From Mycolicibacterium moriokaense (GTDB lineage: Bacteria; Actinomycetota; Actinomycetes; Mycobacteriales; Mycobacteriaceae): a stretch of 64,000 bases of DNA. This document shows positions 44,912 to 55,049 of the stretch, piece by piece. The DNA is taken from positions 1 to 64,000 of the forward strand of contig NZ_QQBJ01000004.1 in the NCBI RefSeq assembly GCF_003347205.1. Direction: 5' to 3'. The position numbers and the translations under genes are program-made. Numbering within the stretch: position 1 is the first letter of the stretch; every line of letters begins with the position of its first letter. The notes under the pieces are model-generated. The model was not told the origin of the DNA. It did no database searches and saw only the letters and a list, made by a program, of their open reading frames with translations.

Positions 44912-45397
44912 TCAGAGAGCGGCCAGCGCCGCGCCCAGGCGGCCCTCGAGATCGCCTCGACCGCAGCGGTACATCGGTCCGGTCCCGTCGGCGAGCAACA
45001 CCCGAAGCCGGGCCACGCCCCGGGCAGTCACCGGCAGGGGCGAGTGCAGGCGCAGCGTGACCTGATCGATCCGGTCCCCGGCGGCGGTGATGTTGGGCAC
45101 GTTGAGCGGTATCCGCGAGGACACCAGGACCGTGTTGTCGGCGACGTCGTTGACGACACGGCGCAAGGTGCGCGCAATGGCCTCGCGTTCCTCGGTCGAC
45201 GTCAGCCTGGCCGCGTGCAGGGCGAGCGCACTGCCCTCGGGGACGGGCACACCGACCGCGAGCATCCGGTCGAACTTGTTGGCCTTCAGCCAGGCGATCA
45301 CGCGCTTGCTCAACGGAACCCGCAACGCCTCATGCCGCGTCGCGTGCTGGACCTGGGCGATCGAAAAAAAGCCCAAGGAAATCCGGTTCCCACTCAT
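44912..45397 (-). CDS. Conserved hypothetical protein
   Basis: A 161-residue soluble protein of no family I recognise. It has no signal peptide and no membrane helix; it reads as an alpha/beta domain (about 35-110, including VSSRIPLNVPNI) with a C-terminal RLHSPLPVTARGVARLRVLLADG segment. AAAGGA lies before the ATG. Codons 9-12 contain a run of seven T. It is divergent from the CGNR regulator gene, which may control it, and is absent from the usual Rv order here. Confidence 0.6.
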   Translation of the reverse strand: MSGNRISLGFFSIAQVQHATRHEALRVPLSKRVIAWLKANKFDRMLAVGVPVPEGSALALHAARLTSTEEREAIARTLRRVVNDVADNTVLVSSRIPLNVPNITAAGDRIDQVTLRLHSPLPVTARGVARLRVLLADGTGPMYRCGRGDLEGRLGAALAAL

Positions 45398-45458
45398 CGT
45401 GCCTGTCCTTTACCCATCGTAATCGCGTCGAAACTGTGACTATCAAAAACGCTATACC

Positions 45459-45505
45459 GGTCATGCATGACTAGTCAAATTGATTTACTGGTCATGCAGT
45501 CCTAG
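45459..45505. promoter_or_regulatory. Palindrome and repeat in the divergent promoter region
   Basis: GTCATGCATGAC (45460-45471) is a perfect 12-bp palindrome. GGTCATGCA recurs 31 bp later (45490-45498) and both copies are followed by TAG after four bases. The region is AT-rich and lies between the CGNR gene and the divergent unknown gene, so these look like operator sites. Confidence 0.5.
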
Positions 45506-45514
45506 ACTGGGCTG

Positions 45515-46108
45515 ATGCCGCCGACACCGCCCGACTGGCCCGGCGACGCCGAGTCGAAACCGGCGCCCGACCCGCTGGACCGCATCCAGGCGCTGGTAAA
45601 CACCGTGGAACTGCCCGACGGAGCCGACCGGCTCGCCGATGCCGCCGATGCCCGACCATGGCTGGTGGCCAATGGTCTGTACAGCCGCGACTCGGAACTG
45701 CGGCCCGACGATCTCGCGCTGGTTCGCGCGGTACGCGAAGGGCTTCGGGCCATGCTCGTGCACAACGCCGGGGGACCTGCCCCGACCGACGACGGTTTCG
45801 CGCCGCTTCGTGCGGTGGCCAGTGGCGGCGCCGCGCGCCTGGAGTTCGACGCGCGCGGCGATATCGTGCTGTCAGCGGCAGGCGACTCCGTCTCCGGCCG
45901 ACTGGTGGACCTGCTGCTGATCGTGCGCGACGCCCAGCGCGACGGCACCTGGACGCGACTCAAGGCCTGCGGCAACGACGAGTGCCAGTGGGCGTTCTAC
46001 GACCGCTCCCGCAACCACGGCGGTACCTGGTGCGAGATGTCCACGTGCGGCAACAAACTCAAGAACCGCGAGTTTCGAGCGCGCAGACGCGGCGCGCAGT
46101 CACGTTGA
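45515..46108 (+). CDS. CGNR zinc-finger regulator with ABATE-like N-terminal domain
   Basis: A 197-residue protein: an ABATE-type N-terminal domain (about 20-140; LVNTVELPDGADRLADAADARPWL) and a C-terminal CGNR zinc finger, in which CGNDECQWAFYDRSRN and CEMSTCGNKLKNREFR give the four Cys. This family is thought to bind DNA and sense small molecules. Divergent repeats upstream fit autoregulation. Its end overlaps the convergent CPBP gene by 9 bp. Confidence 0.87.
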   Translation: MPPTPPDWPGDAESKPAPDPLDRIQALVNTVELPDGADRLADAADARPWLVANGLYSRDSELRPDDLALVRAVREGLRAMLVHNAGGPAPTDDGFAPLRAVASGGAARLEFDARGDIVLSAAGDSVSGRLVDLLLIVRDAQRDGTWTRLKACGNDECQWAFYDRSRNHGGTWCEMSTCGNKLKNREFRARRRGAQSR

Positions 46109-46867
46109 CAGGTGCCACACCAGCGCGGCCGCCAGCGCGCCGAGCCCGTTGAGCGACCAGTGCAGCGCGATGGGCGCCAGCAGGCTGCCGCTGCGGCGGC
46201 GCAGCCAGGTGAACACGAAGCCGGCCGTAGCGGTGGCGGCGACGGCCAGCACCACACCGGCGACGGTGCCCAGCAGGCCGCCGCCGAAGATCCGGGTGAA
46301 CCCGACATTGCTGCTGGTCAGGCCGAGCGAGGTGGCGATGTGCCAGAGGCCGAACAGCAGCGAGCCCGCCGCGGCCACACCGCGGAATCCCCACGCCCGG
46401 TTCAGCGCGCCGTGCAGGACGCCGCGAAACGCCAGCTCCTCCGGGATCACGGTTTGCAGCGGGATGATGATCATCGACGCGATCACCGCGCCCGACACCG
46501 TTGCGTAGTTGTTGTTCATGAACATCGGACGCGTCCACGGCAGCAGCGCCCCGATCGCGATCACGGTGACCACCACGGCCACCGCGGCCATGGCATAGCC
46601 GGCGCCGGCCTTCCAGTGCTCACGGCTCAGGCCGAGTTCGGCCCAGCCAAGGCCGCGCGAGCGCACCAGGAGCAACAACCCGGCGGCCGCCGCGGGCACG
46701 GTGGCGACGCTGGCCCACGGCGTCGTGAAGTGGGCGATGAGATTGGTGATCGCCAGCACCACGACCACCACCGCGATGTCGACGTAGGTGCGGAAGTGAT
46801 GCAACGCCGACAGCTGCCCGAGCAGCGGGTGCGGATTGGGGGCGGCCAGCGCCTGCGCGTCAGACAT
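46100..46867 (-). CDS. CPBP-family intramembrane metalloprotease (Rv1863c-like)
   Basis: A 255-residue protein with about seven hydrophobic helices and the Abi/CAAX motif pair: EELAFRG near residue 142, and a following GLWHIATS helix with the metal-binding His. Members cleave membrane proteins or act in prenyl-protein maturation; the target here is unknown. It ends inside the tail of the CGNR gene on the opposite strand. Confidence 0.87.
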   Translation of the reverse strand: MSDAQALAAPNPHPLLGQLSALHHFRTYVDIAVVVVVLAITNLIAHFTTPWASVATVPAAAAGLLLLVRSRGLGWAELGLSREHWKAGAGYAMAAVAVVVTVIAIGALLPWTRPMFMNNNYATVSGAVIASMIIIPLQTVIPEELAFRGVLHGALNRAWGFRGVAAAGSLLFGLWHIATSLGLTSSNVGFTRIFGGGLLGTVAGVVLAVAATATAGFVFTWLRRRSGSLLAPIALHWSLNGLGALAAALVWHLST

Positions 46868-46911
46868 AGCCGGACAAGCTTACCTGACCTGGCTGTTTAC
46901 CGAGGTGAGCA

Positions 46912-46933
46912 GCTATTCGTTGGCTATTCGTTG
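46912..46933. repeat. Perfect 11-bp tandem duplication over the phosphoketolase stop
   Basis: GCTATTCGTTG occurs twice, back to back. One copy covers the last codons and stop of the phosphoketolase gene (Asn-Glu-stop, read on the minus strand) and the other repeats them just after it. Likely replication slippage without effect on the protein. Confidence 0.8.
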
Positions 46934-49377
46934 TCGCCGCCGGTGGCCGCGACGGCGTCGACCGCCGATACTCCGCCTGCTTGACGGCCATCCGGCCAGA
47001 CCCAGTCCCGCACCTCGGGGATGTCGTCGCCGTGCTCGCGGGTGTACTCGCGCGCCGCGATCCGCTTGTCGATCATCTGCTGACGCAGGGTGGCGCACGT
47101 CGAACCCAGGAACGGCACGCGGTCGATCACGTCGATCACGATGTGGTAGCGGTCCAGGTCGTTGAGCATCACCATGTCGAACGGCGTTGTCGTGGTGCCC
47201 TCTTCCTTGTAGCCGCGCACATGGATTCGGCTCGGGTCGCTGCGGCGGTAGGTCAGTCGATGAATGAGCCACGGATATCCGTGGTAGGCAAAGATCACCG
47301 GCTTGTCCGGGGTGAAGATCATGTCGAACTCGCGACCGGACAGCCCGTGCGGATGCTCCGTGTCGTCCTGCAACCGCATCAGGTCCACCACGTTCACGAA
47401 ACGGACCTTCAGGTCGGGCAGGTGCTGACGTAACAGGTCGACCGCCGCGAGCGCCTCCAGCGTGGGGATATCGCCTGCGGCCCCGATCACTACGTCGGGG
47501 TCCTCGCCCAGCGTCTCGTTTCCCGCCCACTCCCAGATGCCGACACCACGAGTGCAGTGGGCGATCGCCTCGTCCATGGACAGGAAGCTGGGATGGGGTT
47601 GCTTTCCCGCGACGACCACGTTGACGTACTGGCGCGAGCGCAGGCAGTGATCGTAGGTGGACAGCAGGGTGTTGGCGTCGGGCGGCAGATACACCCGCAC
47701 GACGCTGGCGCTCTTGTTGACGACATGATCGATGAACCCCGGATCCTGGTGGCTGAATCCGTTGTGGTCCTGTCGCCAAACGTGGCTCGACAGAAGGTAG
47801 TTCAGGCTGGCGATCGGGCGTCGCCACGGAATACGGTCGGTCACCTTGAGCCACTTGGCGTGCTGGTTGAACATCGAGTCGATGATGTGGATGAACGCTT
47901 CGTAGCAGTTGAACAGCCCGTGCCGCCCGGTCAGCAGGTATCCCTCGAGCCAGCCCTGGCACTGGTGCTCGGAGAGCATTTCGACCACCCGTCCGGCGCG
48001 GGCCAGGTGTTCGTCGACCTCCGGGCCGAAGAATTCGGCATTCCACTGCTTGTCGGTCACGTCGAACACGCTCTGCAGTCGGTTCGACGCGGTCTCGTCG
48101 GGTCCGAAGATGCGGAAGTTGTCGGGGTTGAGCCGGATCACCTCGGTCAGCCACCCGCCGAGCACCCGGGTGGCCTCCGCCGTCGTGGCACCCGGCGCGG
48201 GGACGTCCACTCCGAACTGCCGAAAGTCAGGCAGCCGAAGGTCTTTGAGCAACAGGCCGCCGTTGGCGTGCGGGTTGTCGCTCATCCGAAGGTGCCCCGC
48301 CGGTGCCAGCGCCGCGATCGCCGGGCTGAGTCGGCCGTCCGCATCGAACAGTTCGTCGGCCCGGTAGGAGGCCATCCAGTCGGCGAGCACCCCCAGGTGC
48401 TCCGGAGTGTCGCGGGCACTGGCCAGGGGCACCTGGTGGGCCCGCCACGACCCTGTCGCCTTCTTCCCGTCGATGTAGTCGGGGCCGGTCCAGCCTTTGG
48501 GGGTGCGAAAGACGATCATCGGCCAGCGGGGTCGTCGATCGTCGCCCGCCGCGGCATCGGACTTGATCCGCTCGATCTCATCGAGAACGGTGTCGAGCAG
48601 GGCCGCGAACCGGTGATGAGCTTCGGCGGTGTCGTCGTCCTGGCTTGCCTCGAAGAAGTACGGGTTGTGGCCGTAACCGATCATCAGGCTACGCAGCTCG
48701 TCCTGCGGGATCCTGGCGAGCACAGTGGGATTGGCGATCTTGTAGCCGTTCAGGTGCAGGATCGGCAGGACGACTCCGTCCTTGACCGGGTTCAGGAATT
48801 TGTTGGAGTGCCAGCTCGTTGCCAGCGCGCCCGTCTCCGCCTCGCCGTCACCGACCACGGTCACCGCGAGCAGGTCCGGGTTGTCGAACACGGCACCGTA
48901 GGCGTGCGAGAGCGCATAGCCGAGTTCGCCGCCCTCATGGATCGAACCCGGCGTCTCCGGCGCGACGTGTGACGGGATGCCGCCGGGGAACGAGAACTGC
49001 CGGAACAGCCTGCGCATCCCCTCTTCGTCGCGGGTGATGTCCGGATAGATCTCGGTGTAGGTGCCGTCCAGGTACGCGTTGGCGACCAGCCCCGGGCCGC
49101 CGTGACCCGGGCCGGTGAGGTAGATCATCGACGTCTCGCGCTGCCTGATCGCGCGGTTGAGGTGCGCGTAGAGGAAATTCAGGCCGGGTGTCGTGCCCCA
49201 GTGGCCGAGCAGCCGCGGTTTGACGTCGTCCCTCGTGAGCGGCGTCCTCAGAAGCGGATTGTCGAGCAGGTAGATCTGGCCGACCGACAGATAGTTCGCG
49301 GCGCGCCACCAGCCGTCGATCTGCAACAGGACTTCGTCGGAGAGGTGGGCCTGCGGCGAGTGGACGTCTGCGCTCAT
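46924..49377 (-). CDS. xfp: Xylulose-5-phosphate/fructose-6-phosphate phosphoketolase
   Basis: An 817-residue thiamine-diphosphate enzyme that splits xylulose-5-phosphate (or fructose-6-phosphate) with phosphate to acetyl-phosphate and an aldose phosphate. Visible are [15 protein letters not shown], the cofactor motif [15 protein letters not shown], and [25 protein letters not shown] in part. The start [15 protein letters not shown] at 49377 fits the family; the frame stays open another 489 bp upstream, but that part lies opposite the next gene and is rejected. With gnd in the window it offers a route from pentose phosphate to acetyl units. No ackA or pta is nearby. Confidence 0.95.
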   Translation of the reverse strand: MSADVHSPQAHLSDEVLLQIDGWWRAANYLSVGQIYLLDNPLLRTPLTRDDVKPRLLGHWGTTPGLNFLYAHLNRAIRQRETSMIYLTGPGHGGPGLVANAYLDGTYTEIYPDITRDEEGMRRLFRQFSFPGGIPSHVAPETPGSIHEGGELGYALSHAYGAVFDNPDLLAVTVVGDGEAETGALATSWHSNKFLNPVKDGVVLPILHLNGYKIANPTVLARIPQDELRSLMIGYGHNPYFFEASQDDDTAEAHHRFAALLDTVLDEIERIKSDAAAGDDRRPRWPMIVFRTPKGWTGPDYIDGKKATGSWRAHQVPLASARDTPEHLGVLADWMASYRADELFDADGRLSPAIAALAPAGHLRMSDNPHANGGLLLKDLRLPDFRQFGVDVPAPGATTAEATRVLGGWLTEVIRLNPDNFRIFGPDETASNRLQSVFDVTDKQWNAEFFGPEVDEHLARAGRVVEMLSEHQCQGWLEGYLLTGRHGLFNCYEAFIHIIDSMFNQHAKWLKVTDRIPWRRPIASLNYLLSSHVWRQDHNGFSHQDPGFIDHVVNKSASVVRVYLPPDANTLLSTYDHCLRSRQYVNVVVAGKQPHPSFLSMDEAIAHCTRGVGIWEWAGNETLGEDPDVVIGAAGDIPTLEALAAVDLLRQHLPDLKVRFVNVVDLMRLQDDTEHPHGLSGREFDMIFTPDKPVIFAYHGYPWLIHRLTYRRSDPSRIHVRGYKEEGTTTTPFDMVMLNDLDRYHIVIDVIDRVPFLGSTCATLRQQMIDKRIAAREYTREHGDDIPEVRDWVWPDGRQAGGVSAVDAVAATGGDNE

Positions 49378-49465
49378 GTGCCCATGGTCGTCGCGGCAGG
49401 TGAACAACACAACCGACGCGGTAGTGGTACAAGCGTCACACAGGCCAACCATTAACCTGACGGTC

Positions 49466-51805
49466 GTGCTGCTGGCGGATCTGCGGGTGTTGGACCTGTG
49501 TGACGGCGACGCCGACGCGGTGACCAGGCTGCTCGCCGACCTCGGCGCCGACGTGCTGAAGGTCGAACCGCCTGGCGGGAGCGGGGGCCGGTCGCGGTTG
49601 CCGGCCATTGCCGGTGCCAGCGTCACCTTCGCGTTGCACAACGCCAACAAGCGCTGCTGTGTCCTCGATCCCGACAGCGAGACCGATCGCGGTCGGTTCG
49701 ACCGCTTGGCCGCGACCGCCGACATCGTCGTGGACAGCGGCGACACCGGCCTGGCCGCATTGTTCGGCACCTCATGCGCGCAGCTGTCCCGGTCGAACCC
49801 GCAACTCGTGGCGATGTCGGTCACCGATTTCGGCGTCGACGGCCCGCGGGCCTCCTGGACCGCCACCGATCCGGTGCTCTACGCGCTGTCGACGGCGCTG
49901 TCCCGGTCCGGGCCCACTACCGGGCGTCCGGTGCTGCCGCCCAACGGCATCGCGTCGTCGACGGCCGCGGTACAGGCGGCGTGGGTGGCCTTGGCCGCCT
50001 ACTTCCGCCGGTTACGTTGCGGCACCGGCGATTACATCGACTTCTCCCGCTACGAGGCGGTGGTGCAGTCGCTGGATCCGCCCTTCGGGTCGGAGGGTCA
50101 GGCCGCTGTCGGGCGGAAGAGGTCCAGTGAGCTGTGGCGTGGCAGGCCGCGTAATCAGCAGATCTATCCGATATTTCGCTGTCGGGACGGACACGTCCGG
50201 ATCTGCCTGCTCTCGGCACGCCAGTGGCGCGGCATGTTTACGTGGCTGGGCGAACCGGAGGACTTCGCCGACCCGAAATTCGCCACCATCGCCGCGCGCT
50301 ACGCCGCGTCGCGGGAGATCAACGCGATGATCGCCGACCTGTTCGCCACGCAGACGACGGACGACCTGGTGGCGGCGGGCCAGGCGCGTGGCGTTCCCGT
50401 CGCCGCGGTGCTCAGCCCGGCAGAAACACTGGCGTCGGAGCACTTTCGCGCCGTCGGGGCACTCACCGCGGCTGAGGCCGACGGTGTGGACGTCACGCTG
50501 CCGGTCGGCCCCTTCGTCGTCGACGGGGTCCATCGAGGTTTCGTCCACCCGGCGCCGTCGGCGGGCCATGACGAAGCCGCTTGGCGCACAACGCGAGCCG
50601 AGTTTCCCGTGTGCCCGAATCACTCGGACGGGGGGCGACCGTTCGACGGCGTCCGGATCCTCGATCTCGGCGTCATCGTCGCAGGCGGCGAACTCGGGCG
50701 GCTGTTCGCGGACCTCGGCGCCGAGGTAATCAAGGTGGAAAGCGCCGCCTACCCGGACGGGCTGCGGCAGACGCCGCCCGGGCAGGTGATGAGCCGGTCG
50801 TGGGCGCTGACCCACCGCAATGAGTACGGGCTCGGGCTGGATCTGAGAAGTCCGGAGGGCTCGGACATCTTCGCCCGGTTGGTCGCCGACAGCGACGCCG
50901 TCTTCGCCAACTTCAAGCCCGGAACCCTTGCTTCCCTGGGCTTCTCCTACGAGAGGCTGTGCGGGTTGAATCGCCGCCTCGTACTGGCGGAAAGCAGTGC
51001 CTTCGGCGCATCGGGCCCGTGGAGTGCCCGAATGGGCTACGGGCCCCTGGTGAGGGCCAGCACCGGGGTCACCCGGCTGTGGACCGGCGACGACGAGTCG
51101 GCGTTCTACGACGCCACCACGATCTTTCCCGACCACGTCGTCGCCCGCCTCACCGCGATAGCGGCGCTCGCGGCGCTGATCGGCCGCGAGAGGACTGGAG
51201 CCGGTGCGCACGTGCATATCTCGCAGGCGGAGGCGGCCGTCAACCAGCTGGCGGCGACGTACGTCACCGATGCCGCCGCGATGGCGGGAGCGCCCGTCGA
51301 CGGCGACGCCTCGGTGCACGGGGTGTACGCCTGCGCGGGGGAGGACGAGTGGTGTGTGATCTCGCTGCGCGGCGCATCCGACCGCCGCGCGCTCGCCGAC
51401 GCCATGGGCGTGTCGGCGTTACCCGACGGCGGCGATGACCTGGTCGACGCGGTGACGGCGTGGACCTCGCGGAGGGACAAGACCGCAGTCGCGGACGTAC
51501 TGCAGCGGACCGGAGTGCCCGCCGCGCCGATGAACCGCGCGGTGGACGTTCTCGTCGACCCTGTTCTGCTGCACAGGGACTCGCTGGTCGACATGGCCCA
51601 TCCGCTGTTCGACCAACCGATGCCCGCCGAGGCCGGACCGACGCGGTTCGCCCACATTCCCCGCGCCGAGTTGCGGCCGGCGCCGATGCCCGGTGAGCAC
51701 ACCCGCGAGGTCTGCCAGAAGCTGCTTTCCCTTTCCACCGAGGCGATCGACGACCTGATCGCCGAGGGCGTGTTGTTCACCTCCACCACAGTGAGGCCTG
51801 ATTGA
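49466..51805 (+). CDS. Two-domain family III (CaiB/BaiF) CoA-transferase, Rv1866-like
   Basis: A 779-residue protein made of two CaiB/BaiF domains in tandem: about 1-370 (start [28 protein letters not shown]) and about 395-779 ([33 protein letters not shown]). The GTG at 49466 matches the 778-residue Rv1866; longer frames overlap the divergent phosphoketolase gene. The position of the catalytic Asp is kept in the first half ([11 protein letters not shown]) but reads Gly in the second ([10 protein letters not shown]). It shares a base with the next gene's ATG, so the two act together, probably on a CoA-activated acid such as a sterol or branched-chain product. Confidence 0.88.
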   Translation: MLLADLRVLDLCDGDADAVTRLLADLGADVLKVEPPGGSGGRSRLPAIAGASVTFALHNANKRCCVLDPDSETDRGRFDRLAATADIVVDSGDTGLAALFGTSCAQLSRSNPQLVAMSVTDFGVDGPRASWTATDPVLYALSTALSRSGPTTGRPVLPPNGIASSTAAVQAAWVALAAYFRRLRCGTGDYIDFSRYEAVVQSLDPPFGSEGQAAVGRKRSSELWRGRPRNQQIYPIFRCRDGHVRICLLSARQWRGMFTWLGEPEDFADPKFATIAARYAASREINAMIADLFATQTTDDLVAAGQARGVPVAAVLSPAETLASEHFRAVGALTAAEADGVDVTLPVGPFVVDGVHRGFVHPAPSAGHDEAAWRTTRAEFPVCPNHSDGGRPFDGVRILDLGVIVAGGELGRLFADLGAEVIKVESAAYPDGLRQTPPGQVMSRSWALTHRNEYGLGLDLRSPEGSDIFARLVADSDAVFANFKPGTLASLGFSYERLCGLNRRLVLAESSAFGASGPWSARMGYGPLVRASTGVTRLWTGDDESAFYDATTIFPDHVVARLTAIAALAALIGRERTGAGAHVHISQAEAAVNQLAATYVTDAAAMAGAPVDGDASVHGVYACAGEDEWCVISLRGASDRRALADAMGVSALPDGGDDLVDAVTAWTSRRDKTAVADVLQRTGVPAAPMNRAVDVLVDPVLLHRDSLVDMAHPLFDQPMPAEAGPTRFAHIPRAELRPAPMPGEHTREVCQKLLSLSTEAIDDLIAEGVLFTSTTVRPD

Positions 51806-53277
51806 TGACATCACCCAGAACTCCGGTCCTGGTCGGCTACGGACAGGTCAACCAGCACGACGAGGATCCGGGCGTCGAACCGATCGATCTGATGGCGGCC
51901 GCGGCCCGCTCGGCGGCCGACCCGCGCGTCCTCGAGGCTGTCGACTCGATACGGGTCGTCAACATCCTGTCGTGGCGCTATCGGGATCCCGGCCGTCTAC
52001 TCGCGCAAATGATTCGCGCCGATGATGCGACCACCCGGTACACCGGGGTCGGCGGCAACGTCCCTCAGACGTTGGTCAACCAGGCGTGCCTCGACATCCA
52101 GGCGGGCCGGGCAGGTGTCGTCATGATCGCCGGGGCCGAAACCTTCCGAACCCGAACGCGATTGCGCAACCGCGGACTCAAGCCGGACTGGACCAGTCAG
52201 GACGAGTCGGTGCCGTTCGCCGAGGGTGCCAACGACAACCTGCCGATGGCCGGCCCCGCCGAACTCCGCATCAACCTGGACCGGCCCGCATATGTGTACC
52301 CGCTGTTCGAGCAGGCGCTTCGAATCAAGTCGGGGGAGTCCGCGGAGGTCCATCGCCGACGCATCGGCCGGCTGTGGTCGCAGTTCAGCGAAGTGGCACA
52401 AGGCAATCCACACGCGTGGAGCCGAACGCCGTTGTCGGCCGAGCAGATCTGGCAGCCGAATGAAGGCAACCGGATGATCAGCTGGCCCTACACCAAGCTG
52501 ATGAACTCGAACAACATGGTCGACCAGGGGGCGGCCGTCATCCTGGCCTCCGCCGAGGAGGCGACGCGCCTGCAGATCCCCACCGAGCGTTGGGTGTTCC
52601 CCTATGCCGGCACCGATTCGCACGACACCTACGCGATCGGCGAACGCTTCGAGCTCGGCGAGTCGCCCGCCATCCGTATCGGCGGTCGCCGCGTGCTCGA
52701 ACTGGCCGGCGCAGGCGTCGACGAGATGGACCTCGTCGACGTGTACAGCTGCTTCCCGTCGGCGGTACAGGTGGCGGCCGACGAACTGGGGCTGCCGCTG
52801 GGGGATAGGGACCGACCCTTGACCGTCACCGGGGGCCTGACATTCGCCGGCGGCCCGTGGAACAACTACGTGACACATTCCATCGCCACCATGGCCGAAC
52901 GGCTGGCTGGTGGCTCCGGACTGCGCGGCCTGATCACCGCGAACGGCGGCTACCTGACCAAGCACAGCTTCGGTGTCTACGGATCCGAACCTCCCGGTCA
53001 CGACTTCCGGTGGCAGGACGTCCAGTCCGCCGTTGACGCCGAACCGACCAGGCGGGCCGAGGTCGAGTGGGCCGGCGTCGGCACCGTCGAAGCCTGGACC
53101 GCGCCGTTCGGCCGGGACGGGTCGGCGGAGAAGGCCTACGTGGCGGTGCGCACACCGCAGGACTCGCGAGCCCTCGCGCTGATCGACGATGCTTCGGAGG
53201 CCGCCGCCACGGTACGCGACGACATCGCAGGCGCCGAGATCCAGGTGAACGCCGACGGCACGGCCCATCTCAAATGA
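51805..53277 (+). CDS. Thiolase-like acetyl-CoA acetyltransferase family protein (Rv1867-like)
   Basis: A 490-residue thiolase-superfamily protein of the lipid-transfer/SCP-X-like subgroup: GAETFRTRTRLRNRG, the C-terminal GGLTFAGGPWNNYVTHSIATM with GGP and a His, and NGGYLTKHSFGVYG. It lacks a clear Cys nucleophile where biosynthetic thiolases have one. ATG 51805 follows the CoA-transferase stop as TGATG. Such pairs occur in degradation of sterol or fatty-acid side chains; a retro-aldol or thiolytic role is possible. Confidence 0.85.
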   Translation: MTSPRTPVLVGYGQVNQHDEDPGVEPIDLMAAAARSAADPRVLEAVDSIRVVNILSWRYRDPGRLLAQMIRADDATTRYTGVGGNVPQTLVNQACLDIQAGRAGVVMIAGAETFRTRTRLRNRGLKPDWTSQDESVPFAEGANDNLPMAGPAELRINLDRPAYVYPLFEQALRIKSGESAEVHRRRIGRLWSQFSEVAQGNPHAWSRTPLSAEQIWQPNEGNRMISWPYTKLMNSNNMVDQGAAVILASAEEATRLQIPTERWVFPYAGTDSHDTYAIGERFELGESPAIRIGGRRVLELAGAGVDEMDLVDVYSCFPSAVQVAADELGLPLGDRDRPLTVTGGLTFAGGPWNNYVTHSIATMAERLAGGSGLRGLITANGGYLTKHSFGVYGSEPPGHDFRWQDVQSAVDAEPTRRAEVEWAGVGTVEAWTAPFGRDGSAEKAYVAVRTPQDSRALALIDDASEAAATVRDDIAGAEIQVNADGTAHLK

Positions 53278-53290
53278 GATGAGCGCACGG

Positions 53291-53875
53291 CTAGGGCGCG
53301 TCGGGTGGTACCTCGCTGTACTGCGGGACGAAACCGTCGGCGCTGAACGTGAAGCCTTGACCGCTTTCCTCGCTGAGGCACGACACGCCCGTCGCCGCTT
53401 GCAGGTTGCACCGGAACCGGGCGACGACCAGCGTCCTGTTGAAGGGCAGCACCTCGGCGGCATCGGGCGGCGTGAACGCGTCCGCATCCAACGCGGCGAA
53501 GTGGGCGATGCCCTTCGGCTCGACGACGACCGCGTTCGGGGTGGCCTGTTGGCCCTGCGCGTCCGGCACCGTGTCGGGTGCGCCCGAGATGCTCAAGTCG
53601 CCACCGGTGGCCTGGCAGCCTGCTTGGCCGCGGGGAATGATCGCGCACTGCCAGCGACCGCTGGGAGTGGCGAAGTAGTAGGCCGTCTGCCCGTCGGGGT
53701 GTTGGACGAAGTCGAATGCGTTGGCCAGGTGCGCCTGATCGGTGGGCGGCAACGACGGGGCGACGGACGTGGTCGTCGCCGTCACCGACTCCCACTCACC
53801 CGTGTTCACGACGCGTTCGGCGGAGCAGCCTGTGACAGCCAGAAGCGCCGCCGCGGTCAAAATTGTGGTCCGCAT
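53291..53875 (-). CDS. Putative lipoprotein
   Basis: A 194-residue secreted lipoprotein: signal peptide MRTTILTAAALLAVTGC with lipobox LAVTGC (Cys17 is acylated), then a Thr/Ser-rich linker and a globular part with four further Cys that may form two disulfides (WQCAI, GCQAT, RCNLQ, SCLSE). The fold looks like the small mycobacterial lipoproteins of unknown function. It converges on the thiolase gene 13 bp away. Confidence 0.82.
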   Translation of the reverse strand: MRTTILTAAALLAVTGCSAERVVNTGEWESVTATTTSVAPSLPPTDQAHLANAFDFVQHPDGQTAYYFATPSGRWQCAIIPRGQAGCQATGGDLSISGAPDTVPDAQGQQATPNAVVVEPKGIAHFAALDADAFTPPDAAEVLPFNRTLVVARFRCNLQAATGVSCLSEESGQGFTFSADGFVPQYSEVPPDAP

Positions 53876-53994
53876 CTCGGACGTTAGCTTGCCCGATGCG
53901 GATCGAGGCCCGTCACGCGGGGGTCAGCAAACTCCGAAGAAGCCGAGAACACCGGCCCAGAGGTGGTAGGACCATCCGCAGGTCCCGACGCGGA

Positions 53995-54654
53995 TCACCC
54001 GCTGCCGAGGACCTCGGCCCGCATGTCGTCGTCCAGGGACACCCGGACAAGTGCCGCAGCCAGCGTGGCCGAGCTGCGCGGAGCCAGCGACATCAACTCG
54101 TCCGGCTGATCCGGCAATCCGAGTTCGCGTGCGACGGCGATGGCGCGCCCGTCGAAGTGCGGCCTGACCCACGGCCACACGTCCTGCACCTCACGCAGGA
54201 ATATGTCTGCGCCCGTGTCTCCGATTCCCTTGAACTGCTTGAGGAGTCGGCGAACCGTCGGCTTGTCCTTCCTGCCTGCGGCGGCCAGGTCGCGCAGGTC
54301 TCCGCTGTACTCGTCGCGGACCAACGCCGCCATGTCGGCGAGCCTGGTGGCCGAGCTTTCGTCGTAGCGCACGTAGTGGGCGCGACCGAACGCCTCGATC
54401 ATCGTTTTCCGGTCGGCATCCAGTACCGCCTGCGGTGTCTTGAGGCCCGCCCGGAACAACTCACCGCCCGCCCGCATGGCGATGCCGGCGTCGATCGGCT
54501 TGCTGGCCAACATGCACAACACCAACAGCTGAAACAGCGGCATTGGGGTATCCCGCAGTTTCACCCCCGCTTCCTGCGAGTAGGTGGTTCCGGCGACCTT
54601 CAGTAGACGTCGGGCCAACTCGCGTTGCCTGGACCGTGTCGTCTGGGTTTTCAT
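53995..54654 (-). CDS. HhH-GPD endonuclease III-like protein
   Basis: A 219-residue protein with the all-helical HhH-GPD fold. The hairpin reads LKQFKGIGDTGADIF near 139-153. In endonuclease III the matching LPGVGRKTA supplies the catalytic Lys; here that position is Thr, and the following Asp can be seen only in RPHFDGRA. The C-terminal [4Fe-4S] cysteines are absent. It may be a monofunctional glycosylase or a DNA-binding relative. It differs from the main Nth protein of mycobacteria. Confidence 0.75.
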   Translation of the reverse strand: MKTQTTRSRQRELARRLLKVAGTTYSQEAGVKLRDTPMPLFQLLVLCMLASKPIDAGIAMRAGGELFRAGLKTPQAVLDADRKTMIEAFGRAHYVRYDESSATRLADMAALVRDEYSGDLRDLAAAGRKDKPTVRRLLKQFKGIGDTGADIFLREVQDVWPWVRPHFDGRAIAVARELGLPDQPDELMSLAPRSSATLAAALVRVSLDDDMRAEVLGSG

Positions 54655-54690
54655 CTGGGGGTGCGTACCCGTCGACGGTGGCCGGAAACG

Positions 54691-55023
54691 TCACTTGGGC
54701 GGCAGTGATTTCGCGAATTCGACGCCGCGGGTCACCCAGGATTGCAACTGCCGTTTCGCTTTCACGCCGTCGGCCGAGACCCGCAACCAACCGCGGGTCT
54801 GCCTGCCGGCCATCACCATCGGCTCGACGTGTGCGCGCTCGAGCAACGTGTCGGTCTCCTCGGGCGGCACACGAACCATCAAGCCGCCGTGACCACTCGC
54901 GGCCACCGCCATGTTGCCGTTGATCAGGAATGCCAGCCCGCCGAACATCCGCTTCTCTTCGACGCCCTTCTGCGCCGCGATGAGTTCGCGAATGCGGAAA
55001 GCAAGGTCCTCGTCGTATGCCAT
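54691..55023 (-). CDS. TfoX N-terminal domain protein
   Basis: A 110-residue protein that is only a TfoX_N domain: MAYDEDLAFRIRELI, KRMFGGLAFLINGNMAV and MVRVPPEETDTLLE. In proteobacteria the domain belongs to a competence regulator; the short actinobacterial forms have no known role. It lies 36 bp before the HhH gene on the same strand and is separated from lon by a terminator. Confidence 0.88.
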   Translation of the reverse strand: MAYDEDLAFRIRELIAAQKGVEEKRMFGGLAFLINGNMAVAASGHGGLMVRVPPEETDTLLERAHVEPMVMAGRQTRGWLRVSADGVKAKRQLQSWVTRGVEFAKSLPPK

Positions 55024-55049
55024 GAGAAGAACGTAGCGCCGAAAACGCC

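Noticed and set aside
49378-49866. N-terminal extension of phosphoketolase by 163 codons
   Set aside because: Overlaps the divergent CoA-transferase coding region and lacks similarity to the family; the MSADVHS start fits.
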